From Muribaculaceae bacterium (GTDB lineage: Bacteria; Bacteroidota; Bacteroidia; Bacteroidales; Muribaculaceae): a stretch of DNA of 30,549 nt. Made by a program: the position numbers and the translations under genes. The stretch lies in the NCBI GenBank assembly GCA_017545095.1, contig JAFYCU010000149.1:1-30549 (forward strand), in the 5' to 3' direction. This document shows positions 1-7,664 of the stretch, in pieces. The stretch's first letter is position 1. Each line of letters begins with the position of its first letter. The notes beneath the pieces were generated by a model, which did no database searches, had not been told where the DNA came from, and saw only the letters and a list, made by a program, of their open reading frames with translations.

Positions 1-62
1 ATGCACAATGCACAATGCACAATTTTTTAGCTACAAGCTACGAGCTACGAGCTACAAGTAAA
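1..62 (-). repeat. Composite intergenic repeat, GTGCATT and GTAGCTY words
   Basis: Read on the minus strand, this stretch is a run of GTAGCTC/GTAGCTT heptamers, then a short A-run, then three copies of an 8-bp TTGTGCAT unit that reach the window edge. The same words in the same order occur at 27227-27285, just ahead of the pyrH promoter. It is therefore probably the upstream part of a promoter for a leftward gene outside the window. Confidence 0.7.
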
Positions 63-123
63 CGAGAAAACAAGCGTCTTTTGAACACTCGAGCCGAGCA
101 TTCGAGCAATCCTAAAAATGGAG

Positions 124-882
124 TCAGAGATGCTTGAGCAACTGCTGGAGGGTTTCGGGCTCGTTGGTGGTGATGAAGTCGATGCCCTGGTCGATGCACC
201 ACTGCATGGTGGGGGTGTCGTTCACCGTCCAGGCGTTGGTTTTCAAGCCCAACTGGTGGCTCTGGGCCACCCATTCGGGGTGGCGCTGGAACACGCTGTA
301 GTGATAGTCGGCCCCTGCTGCGCCCAGCTGCTTGAGGGTGGTCGGTGGCAGCTCGCCATTCAGGTAATACACCTCGGTGCCACGCGGTGTCTGCTGGATG
401 AGCAGGCGCATGCCGGGATAGGAAAAGGTGATGTAGGTCACACGGTTTTCCATACCATATTTCTTGAACAGCTTGAGCAGCTTTTTCACGGCCTGAGCCT
501 CCTGCTGCTTGTTGTCGTGCGGTTTCAGCTCGCACACCAGCTGCAAGGTGGTGCCGCGCGCCACTTGCATCAGCTCGTCGAGCGTGGGAATGCGTTCGCC
601 ATTGGGGAGCCGCTGGTCGCGCACCTCGCTGGCGCGGGCATTCTGAATCTCAATGCCGTTGATGGTCTCGTCGTGGTTCACAAAGAGCACTCCGTCGCGC
701 GACATCCACACGTCGAACTCGGTGCCCCAGCAGCCGATGCTGTCGGCCTTGACGAGCGAGCGACGCGAGTTCTGAGCCGAGCCTTGGGCTTTCCAATAGC
801 CACGGTGTGCCACCACCTGCGTCTGTGCCAGCGCACACAGCGGCAGGCACAGCAAGATGAGAAGGAATAGTTGCTTTTTCAT
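124..882 (-). CDS. Secreted glycerophosphodiester phosphodiesterase (GDPD family)
   Basis: This 252-residue protein starts with a signal peptide (about residues 1-20, ending CALAQ), so it should act in the periplasm or at the surface. The family hydrolyses glycerophosphodiesters to an alcohol and glycerol-3-phosphate. Visible family residues are H26-R27-G28, E55 and D57 in TEFDVW, H70 in VNHDE, and E118 with K120 in CELK; the C-terminal NAWTVND and ITTNEP strands also fit. Length is normal for single-domain bacterial GDPDs. It is the last leftward gene of the block and lies 93 bp beyond the methyltransferase stop, with palindromic repeats in the gap. No good promoter is visible directly upstream, so it may be read from upstream genes. 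The family assignment is secure; the exact lipid substrate is not known. Confidence 0.9.
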   Translation of the reverse strand: MKKQLFLLILLCLPLCALAQTQVVAHRGYWKAQGSAQNSRRSLVKADSIGCWGTEFDVWMSRDGVLFVNHDETINGIEIQNARASEVRDQRLPNGERIPTLDELMQVARGTTLQLVCELKPHDNKQQEAQAVKKLLKLFKKYGMENRVTYITFSYPGMRLLIQQTPRGTEVYYLNGELPPTTLKQLGAAGADYHYSVFQRHPEWVAQSHQLGLKTNAWTVNDTPTMQWCIDQGIDFITTNEPETLQQLLKHL

Positions 883-901
883 TTTTCTGACTGATTATTT
901 T

Positions 902-980
902 GGGCCGCGATGGAATCGCGGCTTACGGGTTAAGGGAATCCTTTTTTTGACCGCGATGGCATTGCGTCTTGCGGGTTAAT
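902..980. repeat. Two imperfect copies of a palindromic REP-like unit
   Basis: Copy one (902-932) contains a perfect 8-bp hairpin, GCCGCGAT at 904-911 and ATCGCGGC at 915-922, around the loop GGA, followed by TTACGGGTTAA. Copy two (949-980) reads GACCGCGATGGCATTGCG followed by TCTTGCGGGTTAA and has a degraded stem. It runs into the stop codon of the methyltransferase gene. The two are about 47 bp apart in the same orientation. The repeat sits between two leftward genes and could act as a processing or termination hairpin, but no T-run follows on the minus strand. Confidence 0.6.
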
Positions 981-1785
981 GTTCAATATTCTTCACGCGT
1001 AGCTGCCAGAAAGCCACGGCCGAAGCGGCGGCCACATTGAGCGAATCCACGCCGTGCGCCATGGGAATGCGCACCACATAGTCGGCCTCGTGAATCACGT
1101 TGCGTGCCAGCCCGTCGCCCTCGGTACCCATGATGATGGCCAGTCGCGGCTCACGGCACAGCACGGGATGGTCGAGTGGCACCGAATCGTGGGTCAACGC
1201 CATGGCAGCCGTGCGGAATCCCAGCTCGCGGAGCGAGGCAATGGGAGCCTCAAGCCAAGTCCAGGGCACGAGGAACACCGAGCCCATCGACACGCGCACG
1301 GCTCGTCGGTTGAGCGGGTCGCATGCGGTGGGCGTGAGCAGCACGGCATCGATGTCCAAAGCGGCTGCCGAGCGGAAAATGGCCCCAATGTTGGTGGTAT
1401 CGGTCACCCCGTCGATCACCACCACGCGCCGGGCATCACGGCACACCTGCTCCATCGCTGGCGGTGCAGACCGCCGCATGGCGCACAGCACACCGCGTGT
1501 GAGCGTGTACCCCGTGAGGGCCGCCAGCAAGTCGCGCTCGCCAGTATAGACGGGGATGTCGCCACAACGGGCAATGATGTGTGCCGCATCACCGGTGATG
1601 TGTCGCTGCTCGCACAGCAGCGACACCGGCTCATACCCCGCATCCAGAGCCACATCAATCACTTTGGGACTCTCGGCAATGAAAAGCCCCTTCTCCGGCT
1701 CCAAACGGTTGCGGAGCTGCGCCTCGGTGAGCGTGCTGAACACCTCCACCCCTGGCTGCGTGAGTGATGTGACTTCGATAATCAT
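976..1785 (-). CDS. SpoU/TrmH-family RNA 2'-O-methyltransferase
   Basis: This is a 269-residue protein from the ATG at 1785 (MIIEVTSL). An in-frame extension to 2025 would run back across the upstream gap and into hflX, so the shorter start is chosen. An N-terminal substrate-binding region (about 1-115) is followed by a SPOUT knot domain with all three SpoU motifs: motif 1 at 132-141 (NIGAIFRSAA), motif 2 at 217-226 (AIIMGTEGDG region) and motif 3 at 238-255 (RIPMAHGVDSLNVAAA). Such enzymes methylate ribose in tRNA or rRNA using S-adenosylmethionine; the target cannot be read from the sequence. A perfect minus-strand -7 box (TATATTTGC, 1830-1822) lies 37 bp upstream. The gene follows hflX in the leftward block. 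Confidence 0.92.
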   Translation of the reverse strand: MIIEVTSLTQPGVEVFSTLTEAQLRNRLEPEKGLFIAESPKVIDVALDAGYEPVSLLCEQRHITGDAAHIIARCGDIPVYTGERDLLAALTGYTLTRGVLCAMRRSAPPAMEQVCRDARRVVVIDGVTDTTNIGAIFRSAAALDIDAVLLTPTACDPLNRRAVRVSMGSVFLVPWTWLEAPIASLRELGFRTAAMALTHDSVPLDHPVLCREPRLAIIMGTEGDGLARNVIHEADYVVRIPMAHGVDSLNVAAASAVAFWQLRVKNIEH

Positions 1786-1857
1786 TTTGAGATGCGAGAT
1801 GCAAGATCCGAGATGGCTTACGCAAATATAGGGGACGATGGGAATAGATGGGGAACA
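1786..1857 (-). promoter_or_regulatory. Candidate promoter of the SpoU gene, with repeat words in the leader
   Basis: On the minus strand TATATTTGC (1830-1822) matches the Bacteroides -7 box TAnnTTTG. The -33 box is poor (TGTT at 1857-1854, 23-bp spacer). The predicted leader (about 1816-1786) consists of degenerate GATGCRA words, the same as at 3120-3190. A hairpin GGAACAT/ATGTTCC (1852-1858 and 1865-1871) just after the hflX stop overlaps the -33 region and may separate the two genes. Confidence 0.45.
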
Positions 1858-1892
1858 TTGGGGTATGTTCCTCACGGGCGTTAGCGAGCTGT

Positions 1893-3119
1893 CTAAACCT
1901 CGTAGTGCTGGAACAGGAAATCGTTGTAGGGGAAGCGCTCGGTGTGGATGATGCGTGCCTTGTCGTAGAGGAGCTGCTTGAGTTCGGTGATATTGTGCTG
2001 ATGTTTGGCACTGATAAACACACAATTACCTGCCATGCGTGCCATCCAGGTGTCCTTGAGTTCGTCGAGCGAAATGTTCTCGCGCTGGCGCGGCGTGAGG
2101 TCGTCTTCGTCCTTGGGCGTGTAGGAGAACTGGTCCACCTTGTTAAACACCATAATCATCTCCTTGCCGGCGGCATTGCACACCTCTTGCAGGGTGCGAT
2201 TCACCACCTCGACCTGGTCTTCGAACTGCGGGTGGCTGATATCCACCACATGCACGAGCAGGTCGGCATCACGCACCTCGTCGAGCGTGCTTTTGAACGA
2301 CTCCACCAGATGGGTAGGCAGCTTGCGGATAAACCCCACCGTGTCGGTGAGCAGGAATGGCAGGTTGTCGATAACCACCTTTCGCACCGTGGTGTCGAGC
2401 GTGGCAAAGAGCTTGTTTTCGGCAAACACATCGCTCTTGCTGAGCACATTCATGAGTGTGGACTTGCCCACATTGGTGTAGCCCACGAGTGCCACGCGGG
2501 TGAGTTTGCCCCGGTTTTTGCGCTGAATCACCTTTTGCTTGTCGAGGTCGGCAAGTCGCTGCTTGAGCAAGGCTATTTTCGTCTTGATGATGCGGCGGTC
2601 GGTCTCGATTTGCGTCTCGCCCGGTCCGCGCATGCCGATGCCGCCACGCTGCCGCTCCAAGTGAGTCCACAAGCCGGTGAGTCGCGGCAACAGATATTGG
2701 TATTGCGCCAGCTCCACCTGCATCTTGGCATTGGCCGTCTGTGCGCGCTTGGCAAAGATGTCGAGGATGAGGCTTGTGCGGTCGAGCACCTTGACCCTGG
2801 CAGCCTTTTCGATGAAAGCGATTTGCTTGGGCGAGAGGTCGTCGTCGAAGATAATGAGACTCACCTCATGCTCATCGACATAAGCCACGATTTCCTCGAG
2901 TTTGCCTTTGCCCACATAGCTGGTGCTGTTGGGGGCGTCGATGCGCTGTACGAAGCGGCGCACGGTCTCGGCTCCGGCCGTGTGGGCCAGGAACTCCAGC
3001 TCATCGAGATATTCCATCGTCTTGGTCTCGGGCTGCTGGGGCGTGATCAGGCCCACCAGCACCGCCTGCTCCTGCTCGATGGCATTGATGTCGCGTTTCT
3101 TATCGTCGATTAAACCCAT
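1893..3119 (-). CDS. hflX: Ribosome-splitting GTPase HflX
   Basis: A 408-residue GTPase. The N-terminal HflX domain (about 15-115) leads into a helical linker and the family signature GGIGMRGPGETQIETDRR at 159-176. The G domain shows G1 at 213-221 (GYTNVGKST), G3 at 259-262 (DTVG), G4 at 326-329 (NKVD) and G5 at 370-372 (SAK). In other bacteria HflX binds the 50S E-site/PTC region and splits stalled 70S ribosomes during stress. Length is typical. The start at 3119 (MGLIDDKK) is followed after about 18 residues by the conserved AVLVGLI strand. It lies 72 bp downstream of the OmpH-like gene, separated only by repeat words, so co-transcription is likely. Confidence 0.97.
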   Translation of the reverse strand: MGLIDDKKRDINAIEQEQAVLVGLITPQQPETKTMEYLDELEFLAHTAGAETVRRFVQRIDAPNSTSYVGKGKLEEIVAYVDEHEVSLIIFDDDLSPKQIAFIEKAARVKVLDRTSLILDIFAKRAQTANAKMQVELAQYQYLLPRLTGLWTHLERQRGGIGMRGPGETQIETDRRIIKTKIALLKQRLADLDKQKVIQRKNRGKLTRVALVGYTNVGKSTLMNVLSKSDVFAENKLFATLDTTVRKVVIDNLPFLLTDTVGFIRKLPTHLVESFKSTLDEVRDADLLVHVVDISHPQFEDQVEVVNRTLQEVCNAAGKEMIMVFNKVDQFSYTPKDEDDLTPRQRENISLDELKDTWMARMAGNCVFISAKHQHNITELKQLLYDKARIIHTERFPYNDFLFQHYEV

Positions 3120-3190
3120 AGAGATGCAAGATGCGAGATGCGAGATGCAAGATTCAAGATGCGCATTGCGGCTCTTGCATCTTGCGTCTA
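3120..3190. repeat. Degenerate GATGCRA microsatellite between ompH-like gene and hflX
   Basis: The gap is almost entirely made of 7-8 bp words (GATGCAA, GATGCGA, GATTCAA), ending with an inverted version (CTTGCATCTTGCG). The same words occur at 1790-1815 upstream of the SpoU gene. The array fills the only spacer between two co-directional genes. Confidence 0.7.
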
Positions 3191-3191
3191 A

Positions 3192-3785
3192 TCATTTTTT
3201 AGCCACCTTGGTGTAGCGCTTGTTCAGTCCTTCTACCACCTCGTCGGTCACGTCATATTTCGGGTCGATATAGAGCGTGGCCTCCTTCTTGAGCACCATG
3301 TCGTAGCCCTTTTGACGTGCATATTCCTTCATGAAGTTGTTGATGGAGTCGAGCAACTGCTGCTGGCTCTGCCCCAGTTCGTTCTGGATGTTTTGCTGCA
3401 GATTTCCCAAATAGCTCTCGGCCTCGCGCTGTTTCTTGGCCAGCGTGGCCTGGTCGGCATTGAAGCTCTCCTCACTCAGGTAGCCGTTGTTTTTGTATTT
3501 GGTCTGCATTTGGTCTGCAAACTTGTTGATATCGTTGCTGCGCTGCTGCTGAGCGGCATCAAACTGGTTCTGCTTGCGGAGCATGGCTTCGTTGATGTCC
3601 TTGGCCAGGTTGTAGTGTTCCAGAATGGTGTCGACATCCACATAACGGATGGTCATCTTTTCCATGGCTTGGGTGTTTCCACCAGCGGCGGGAGCGGCGG
3701 ATTTCTGGGGTTTCTGATTGCAGGACAAGGCCAGCAGCATCATAGCGACAACAGTCGCCAGCGTTGTGAATCTGTTGAAGTTCAT
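3192..3785 (-). CDS. OmpH/Skp-family periplasmic chaperone, lipoprotein form
   Basis: A 197-residue protein with a lipoprotein signal ending LLALSC, acylated Cys at 22. The mature part begins with a short linker, then IRYVDVDTILEHYNLAKDI, typical of the first strand and helix of Skp. A long charged, Gln-rich helical region (about 70-160) suits the coiled-coil arms, and the C-terminus (ATLYIDPKYDVTDEVVEGLNKRY) matches the closing OmpH strand and helix. Skp-type chaperones hold unfolded outer-membrane proteins in the periplasm; this one is probably membrane-tethered, which is common in Bacteroidetes. It lies between the 56-residue membrane protein gene and hflX, all leftward. The family is clear; whether it handles OMPs or another envelope client is inferred. 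Confidence 0.9.
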   Translation of the reverse strand: MNFNRFTTLATVVAMMLLALSCNQKPQKSAAPAAGGNTQAMEKMTIRYVDVDTILEHYNLAKDINEAMLRKQNQFDAAQQQRSNDINKFADQMQTKYKNNGYLSEESFNADQATLAKKQREAESYLGNLQQNIQNELGQSQQQLLDSINNFMKEYARQKGYDMVLKKEATLYIDPKYDVTDEVVEGLNKRYTKVAKK

Positions 3786-3821
3786 TGCAGTTGTTTGAGG
3801 TATATACCTTATTATAATATA

Positions 3822-3992
3822 TTAGTTAAAAAAATTCGAGTCGTTGGCGCAAGTGATGCCCCGCTTTCTCATCTCCGGGTTGCTGTGAATGTGTGTGTTG
3901 GGGAAGCGTCCGCCGCGTGTGAAGAAAATTTTCACGCCAAGCAGGAGCACCGCCACCAACAATAAAGCCACCGTGAACAATAAAGTTGCCAT
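3822..3992 (-). CDS. Small single-span membrane protein, 56 residues
   Basis: The frame opens further upstream, but the ATG at 3992 (MATLLFTV) gives a compact protein: one hydrophobic helix (residues 2-21), then IFFTRGGRFPNTHIHSN and a tail with MRKRGITC. I recall similar short proteins with a membrane helix followed by a GRFPNTHI-like motif and a Cys in a GI(S/T)C context as conserved and uncharacterised in Bacteroidales. A motif this well kept suggests a real gene. The Cys lies on the side of the Arg-Lys-rich segment, probably cytoplasmic. The function is unknown. A -7-like TATATTTGC lies at 4073-4065 and the leader carries a terminator-like hairpin (4018-4052). Confidence 0.75.
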   Translation of the reverse strand: MATLLFTVALLLVAVLLLGVKIFFTRGGRFPNTHIHSNPEMRKRGITCANDSNFFN

Positions 3993-4017
3993 CGTTTGCG
4001 TTAATTTAACATCGCCT

Positions 4018-4073
4018 AAAAAGCCGTGCCGTGATGCACGAAGAGGCTTTTTGTGCTTTTTGCTGCAAATATA
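4018..4073 (-). promoter_or_regulatory. Candidate promoter box plus attenuator-like hairpin in the leader of the 56-residue gene
   Basis: On the minus strand TATATTTGC (4073-4065) matches TAnnTTTG, but no TTTG is found 19-21 bp upstream. Downstream, AAAAAGCC and GGCTTTTT (4018-4025 and 4045-4052) can pair around an inner CGTG/CACG hairpin, giving a stem followed by a U-run before the ATG at 3992. This is the geometry of a terminator or attenuator inside a leader. The mirror-image T-run means it could also stop transcription on the plus strand. Confidence 0.4.
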
Positions 4074-4206
4074 GCGCAGTTTTGCGGAATTTTGCAGCAT
4101 GGTTCAAAACTTTTTTGTAACTTAGCACGTCAAAAGGCGATGATTTAACAAACTTTCGCCCCATGAAAGAATAACTAACATTTAACCCTTTAAAAATAAC
4201 CGAACT

Positions 4207-5664
4207 ATGACAGTAAGAGAATTGAAACCGACTCGCGTGTGGGAAATCTTCGACGACATCACCAAGGTGCCCCGTCCCTCGGGCCGTCTCGACAAAATCC
4301 GCCAGTGGCTTGTGGACTTCGCCAAGAAGCACAACCTGGAGTACAAAGTTGACGAAGTGGGCAACGTGGCCATGTTCCGTCCGGCCGCTCCGGGCTTTGA
4401 GAACGTGCCCGGCGTGGTGATGCAGGGTCACATGGACATGGTGGCCGAGAAAGCCGCCAGCTCGAAGCACGACTTCGACAACGACCCCATCGAGACCATC
4501 GTAGATGGCGAGTGGGTGCGCGCCAACAACACCACTCTGGGAGCCGACGACGGCATGGGCCTGGCCATCGCCTTGGCCGCCATCACCGACCCCGACATCA
4601 AGTGCGGCCCGCTGGAGGCCCTGGCCACCGTTGACGAGGAGACCGGCCTGACCGGCGCCAGCAACATCAAGGGCGACATGCTCCAGGGCAAGTACCTGCT
4701 CAACCTCGACAGCGAGGACGACGGCGTGATCACCGTGGGCTGCGCAGGCGGCTTGGTTTCGATTTTCAAGTTCAACTACAAGTCCGTGGCAGCTCCCGCC
4801 GACCGCATCTACTTCAAGGTGGGCATGGAGAAATTCCACGGCGGCCACTCGGGCACCGACATCGACAAGGGCTTTGCCAGTGCCACCAAACTCATTGCAC
4901 GCCTGCTGTGCAACCTGGGTATCGACTATGAGCTGGCCTGCATCGACAGCGGCAACCTGCACAACGCCATCGCCTTCAACGCTGTGGCCGTGATCGGCAT
5001 CAAGCCCGAGGACAAGGAGAAACTCGCCGTGGCCTTCAACACCTTTGTGGCCGATGTGAAGAACGAGTATCACGTGACCGAGAAAGCCGTGGAGTTCTTC
5101 TGCGAGAGCGTGGACAAACCCGAGACGGTGATCGACCGCGACACCGCCTGCCGCGTGCTGCGAGCCGTGTATGCCGCCCCGCACGGAGTGACCTCGATGA
5201 GCATGGAGATCAAGGGCTTGGTCGAGACCTCAACCAATTTGGCCAGCATCAAGATGCGCGAGGGCAACCAGCTGGTGGTGGAATCCTTCTCGCGCTCGTC
5301 GGTGGAGAGCCGCAAGCAGGACCTGGTGAACCAAATCGAGACCGTGTTCCGCATGGCTGGAGCCGACGAGGTGGAGCGCGACGGCGACTATCAGGGCTGG
5401 GAACCCCGCATGGACAGCCACATCCTGCAAGTGGCCGTTGAATGCTGGGAGCGCCTCTACGGCGTGAAGCCCGTGGTGGAAGCCATCCACGCCGGCCTGG
5501 AGTGCGGCCTGTTCCTGCAAGCCGCCCCGCACATGGACATGATTTCCTACGGCCCCACGCTGCAGGATGTGCACTCGCCCGCCGAGCGCTGCCACATCCC
5601 CGCCGTGCAGAAGGGTTGGGATTTCACCGTGGCCATCCTCAACGACGTGGCCGCTGGCAAGTGA
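4207..5664 (+). CDS. pepD: Aminoacyl-histidine dipeptidase PepD (M20 family)
   Basis: A 485-residue cytosolic zinc peptidase of the M20C/PepD group, close to the family's usual length. Metal and catalytic residues visible: H75 and D77 (QGHMDMV), D114 (LGADDGMG), E144 and E145 (DEETGL), D168 (NLDSEDDG) and H456 (DVHSPAER). The central lid domain (about 185-390) includes FHGGHSGTDI. PepD cleaves Xaa-His and other dipeptides, releasing amino acids from imported peptides. The gene stands alone: a divergent leftward block lies upstream and a strong terminator 24 bp downstream. A weak promoter is possible (TTTG at 4091-4094, TAACTTAG at 4118-4125, long 23-bp spacer). Confidence 0.96.
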   Translation: MTVRELKPTRVWEIFDDITKVPRPSGRLDKIRQWLVDFAKKHNLEYKVDEVGNVAMFRPAAPGFENVPGVVMQGHMDMVAEKAASSKHDFDNDPIETIVDGEWVRANNTTLGADDGMGLAIALAAITDPDIKCGPLEALATVDEETGLTGASNIKGDMLQGKYLLNLDSEDDGVITVGCAGGLVSIFKFNYKSVAAPADRIYFKVGMEKFHGGHSGTDIDKGFASATKLIARLLCNLGIDYELACIDSGNLHNAIAFNAVAVIGIKPEDKEKLAVAFNTFVADVKNEYHVTEKAVEFFCESVDKPETVIDRDTACRVLRAVYAAPHGVTSMSMEIKGLVETSTNLASIKMREGNQLVVESFSRSSVESRKQDLVNQIETVFRMAGADEVERDGDYQGWEPRMDSHILQVAVECWERLYGVKPVVEAIHAGLECGLFLQAAPHMDMISYGPTLQDVHSPAERCHIPAVQKGWDFTVAILNDVAAGK

Positions 5665-5687
5665 CACACGCCGTGAGCTGAAGAACA

Positions 5688-5724
5688 ACGAGGGCGCAAC
5701 TCGGCAGAGTCGCGCCCTCGTTTT
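5688..5724. terminator. Strong terminator between convergent pepD and dockerin/SUMF gene
   Basis: ACGAGGGCGC (5688-5697) pairs with GCGCCCTCGT (5712-5721), extended inward by ACTC/GAGT after one mismatch, loop GGCA, followed by TTTTG. The genes on either side converge here, so it may serve both strands, although the T-run is better for pepD. Confidence 0.9.
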
Positions 5725-5746
5725 GTTCATGTGGAGCACTATCACA

Positions 5747-6817
5747 TCAGTCCACGAGCACGAGGCGAAGGCCATAGCCGGGCTGCCGGTAATCCTTGAC
5801 GTTTGATGCACGGCCAATAGGCGTGCAGAACCAGTGCGAATAGGGGAAACTGTCTTTGGAAGCGCCACGACTCACGCGATAGTCGGCGGAATTGCTGCCC
5901 GAAGCCATCAGACTGCCACCAGCCATTTCGGGGTCGGTCTGCGAATCCTCGGTGTAGTAACGCGCCTGGTCCAGACACCACTCCTGCACGTTGCCGGCCA
6001 TGTCGTAGATGCCCAACTCGTTGGGCTTGAGGGTCTTGGGTTCCTTAAGCGGCTGTTCGTAGCCGGTCGTGGGGCCGTGCACATTGGCCACCTCATACAC
6101 ATTGTCGCCGCCGGGGAAGATGTAATCCTGGCTCTTGGTGCCGCCGCGTGCGGCATATTCCCACTGTGCCTCGGTGGGCAGGCGGAAGGTGCGGCCGGTG
6201 GCGGCGCTCAGACGGTTGGCAAACGCCACGGCCTGATTCCAGGTGCAGTATTGCTCAGGGTAGGCGTTGTTGCGCGTTTTCACCCACGAGCTGTAGTAAT
6301 AATCGCCTTCATCGGGCACTGTCTCATCGCCCATCAGTGCGTAGAACAGTCCCTGAATCACTTCGGTTTCCATGATTTTGTAGGAGGTGAGCGTCACCTC
6401 GTGGGCCGGCTTGGAGTAATTCAGGTTTCGGTTCAAAGCGTTCAGATAGGGGGCATAATCGGCCAGTTCCACGATTCGGCTCTCGCCACCCATGGTGAAC
6501 GTGCCGCCCTCGACGTAAATCACCTTGAACTCCACACCCTCGACGGTGAAGGTCTCGTCCTCGGGGGTGACGCCCCCGGGCACCAGGCCCAGTAGCACGT
6601 TGATGACCAGGTTCAGGTCGTCCACGTCCACCCGACCGTCGTGGTTGGCGTCGCAGTCCAGCCCGGTCTCCTTGCCGAGCATCTGGTTGATGATCATGTT
6701 CACGTCGTCGATGTCGGCAGTGCCGTCACCGGTCACATCGCCGGTGGCCGCCGAGGCCATCACCGGCAGGCACAGCATGGCCACCGAAGCAATGAGTTGT
6801 TTGTAGATTCTCTTCAT
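5747..6817 (-). CDS. Secreted SUMF1/FGE-like protein with N-terminal dockerin-like repeats
   Basis: A 356-residue protein from the ATG at 6817 (MKRIYKQL); a TTG 12 bp upstream is less likely. Signal peptide about 1-24. Residues 26-80 hold two EF-hand-like repeats, DVTGDGTADIDDVNMIINQM and DANHDGRVDVDDLNLVIN, the type I dockerin pattern. Residues 97-356 form a SUMF1/formylglycine-generating-enzyme-type domain: FTMGG, the TEVIQGLFYAL segment, CTWNQAVAFANRLS, FRLPTEAQWEYAARGG, the MAGNVQEWC motif and terminal YGLRLVLVD. The paired cysteines of true sulfatase-activating enzymes are not evident near the C-terminus, so it is probably a binding or structural relative. The N-terminal dockerin is unusual: the other two in this window are C-terminal. 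A candidate promoter lies at 6889-6919. Confidence 0.88.
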   Translation of the reverse strand: MKRIYKQLIASVAMLCLPVMASAATGDVTGDGTADIDDVNMIINQMLGKETGLDCDANHDGRVDVDDLNLVINVLLGLVPGGVTPEDETFTVEGVEFKVIYVEGGTFTMGGESRIVELADYAPYLNALNRNLNYSKPAHEVTLTSYKIMETEVIQGLFYALMGDETVPDEGDYYYSSWVKTRNNAYPEQYCTWNQAVAFANRLSAATGRTFRLPTEAQWEYAARGGTKSQDYIFPGGDNVYEVANVHGPTTGYEQPLKEPKTLKPNELGIYDMAGNVQEWCLDQARYYTEDSQTDPEMAGGSLMASGSNSADYRVSRGASKDSFPYSHWFCTPIGRASNVKDYRQPGYGLRLVLVD

Positions 6818-6888
6818 AATACTGATCAATTAGAATATGTAGCTGCTGGCATGGCTCCACTTGAGATCCGTGCCAATTGATTTCGCGG

Positions 6889-6919
6889 GCAAAATTAATG
6901 CATTAAGTCCATTGGCAAG
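6889..6919 (-). promoter_or_regulatory. Candidate promoter of the dockerin/SUMF gene
   Basis: On the minus strand TAATTTTGC (6897-6889) is a perfect -7 box. The -33 box is CTTG (6919-6916) with an 18-bp spacer, so it is partial. The predicted leader is about 65 bp. Confidence 0.5.
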
Positions 6920-6963
6920 CTATCATTTTCGCAAAAAGTATTCTCAAAAGGGTGATTTCACGC

Positions 6964-7001
6964 ATTTTTTGCGAATATGAGAATTTTTTGCGAATTTGAG
7001 A
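6964..7001. repeat. Tandem 19-bp direct repeat
   Basis: Two adjacent copies of ATTTTTTGCGAATATGAGA (6964-6982) and ATTTTTTGCGAATTTGAGA (6983-7001) differ at one base. They lie just past the yqgE stop, between two leftward genes. They could be a tandem protein-binding site or a slippage duplication; neither copy forms a hairpin. Confidence 0.75.
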
Positions 7002-7009
7002 GTAGAAAT

Positions 7010-7627
7010 TCAATTCATAGCTGGGTTGGTGGGCCAGTTGAGCCACAGGCGGTAGCGGTCGCCAAAGCGCGCCACGGCCTTGTTCCACAATTGCTCCTGA
7101 GGTTCGGTCAGCAACGCTGCGCCATGGCAGCCGTCGAGCACCACCCAGTCGTGGCGGGCAAGTTCATCGGCGAGCTGCCCGCGCTCCCATCCGCTGTAGC
7201 CCACGAACAACCGCACATGCGAAGCCAGATTATCGCGCGTGGCCAGCAATCGCCCCAGGGTCTCGAAGTCGCCACCTATATGTAATCCGCTGTCGCCTAT
7301 GGCCTCGCCTCCTGTCATCACCGTTGGTGGCAGGTCGTGGACAAAGAGCAGCTCATCGGTTTTCACCGGTCCTCCTAAATAAATAGGTATATCGGCATTA
7401 GCCGGCAGCATGTGCTCGACCATGCCATCAAGCAGCCGCCCGGCAGTGAGATGGGTGATGCGATTGAGAATCAAGCCCATGGAGCCTTCACCCCCATGTT
7501 CCACCACCAGTATCACCGAGCGACCGAAGCAGAAGTCGTCGATGGTGGGTCGCGCCACAAGCAACGACCCGGCAACCGGCTCTGGCTGCACGTCGTGAAG
7601 ATTGAAAATATCGTCAATTTCTTTCAT
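7010..7627 (-). CDS. yqgE: YqgE/AlgH family protein
   Basis: A 205-residue protein from the ATG at 7627 (MKEIDDIFNLHD). This start is preferred because YqgE proteins typically begin just before a PxxGxLLVAxP strand, seen here as EPVAGSLLVARP. Other family landmarks are FGRSVILVVEHGGEGSMGLILNR, the YLGGPV turn, GDFETL and FVGYSGWERGQL, ending near WLNWP. The family (DUF179) is cytosolic, of normal length here, and its molecular role is unsettled. The -7 box (7640-7632) ends only 4 bp before this ATG, so the transcript may be leaderless. It is divergent from the aspartokinase gene. Confidence 0.93.
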   Translation of the reverse strand: MKEIDDIFNLHDVQPEPVAGSLLVARPTIDDFCFGRSVILVVEHGGEGSMGLILNRITHLTAGRLLDGMVEHMLPANADIPIYLGGPVKTDELLFVHDLPPTVMTGGEAIGDSGLHIGGDFETLGRLLATRDNLASHVRLFVGYSGWERGQLADELARHDWVVLDGCHGAALLTEPQEQLWNKAVARFGDRYRLWLNWPTNPAMN

Positions 7628-7631
7628 CACT

Positions 7632-7664
7632 GCAAAATTAGTCATTCCCTGCCAATGACGCAAA
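7632..7664 (-). promoter_or_regulatory. Consensus Bacteroides promoter of yqgE
   Basis: On the minus strand TTTG (7664-7661), a 20-bp spacer and TAATTTTGC (7640-7632) match both boxes of the Bacteroides consensus. The start codon begins at 7627, four bases after the -7 box, implying little or no 5' leader. Confidence 0.8.

Noticed and set aside
976..2025. 349-residue form of the SpoU methyltransferase
   Set aside because: The extra N-terminus is encoded by the repeat-filled gap and the 3' end of hflX; the ATG at 1785 gives the usual length.
1848..3113. 421-residue plus-strand frame opposite hflX
   Set aside because: hflX has every GTPase motif; the other frame has none.
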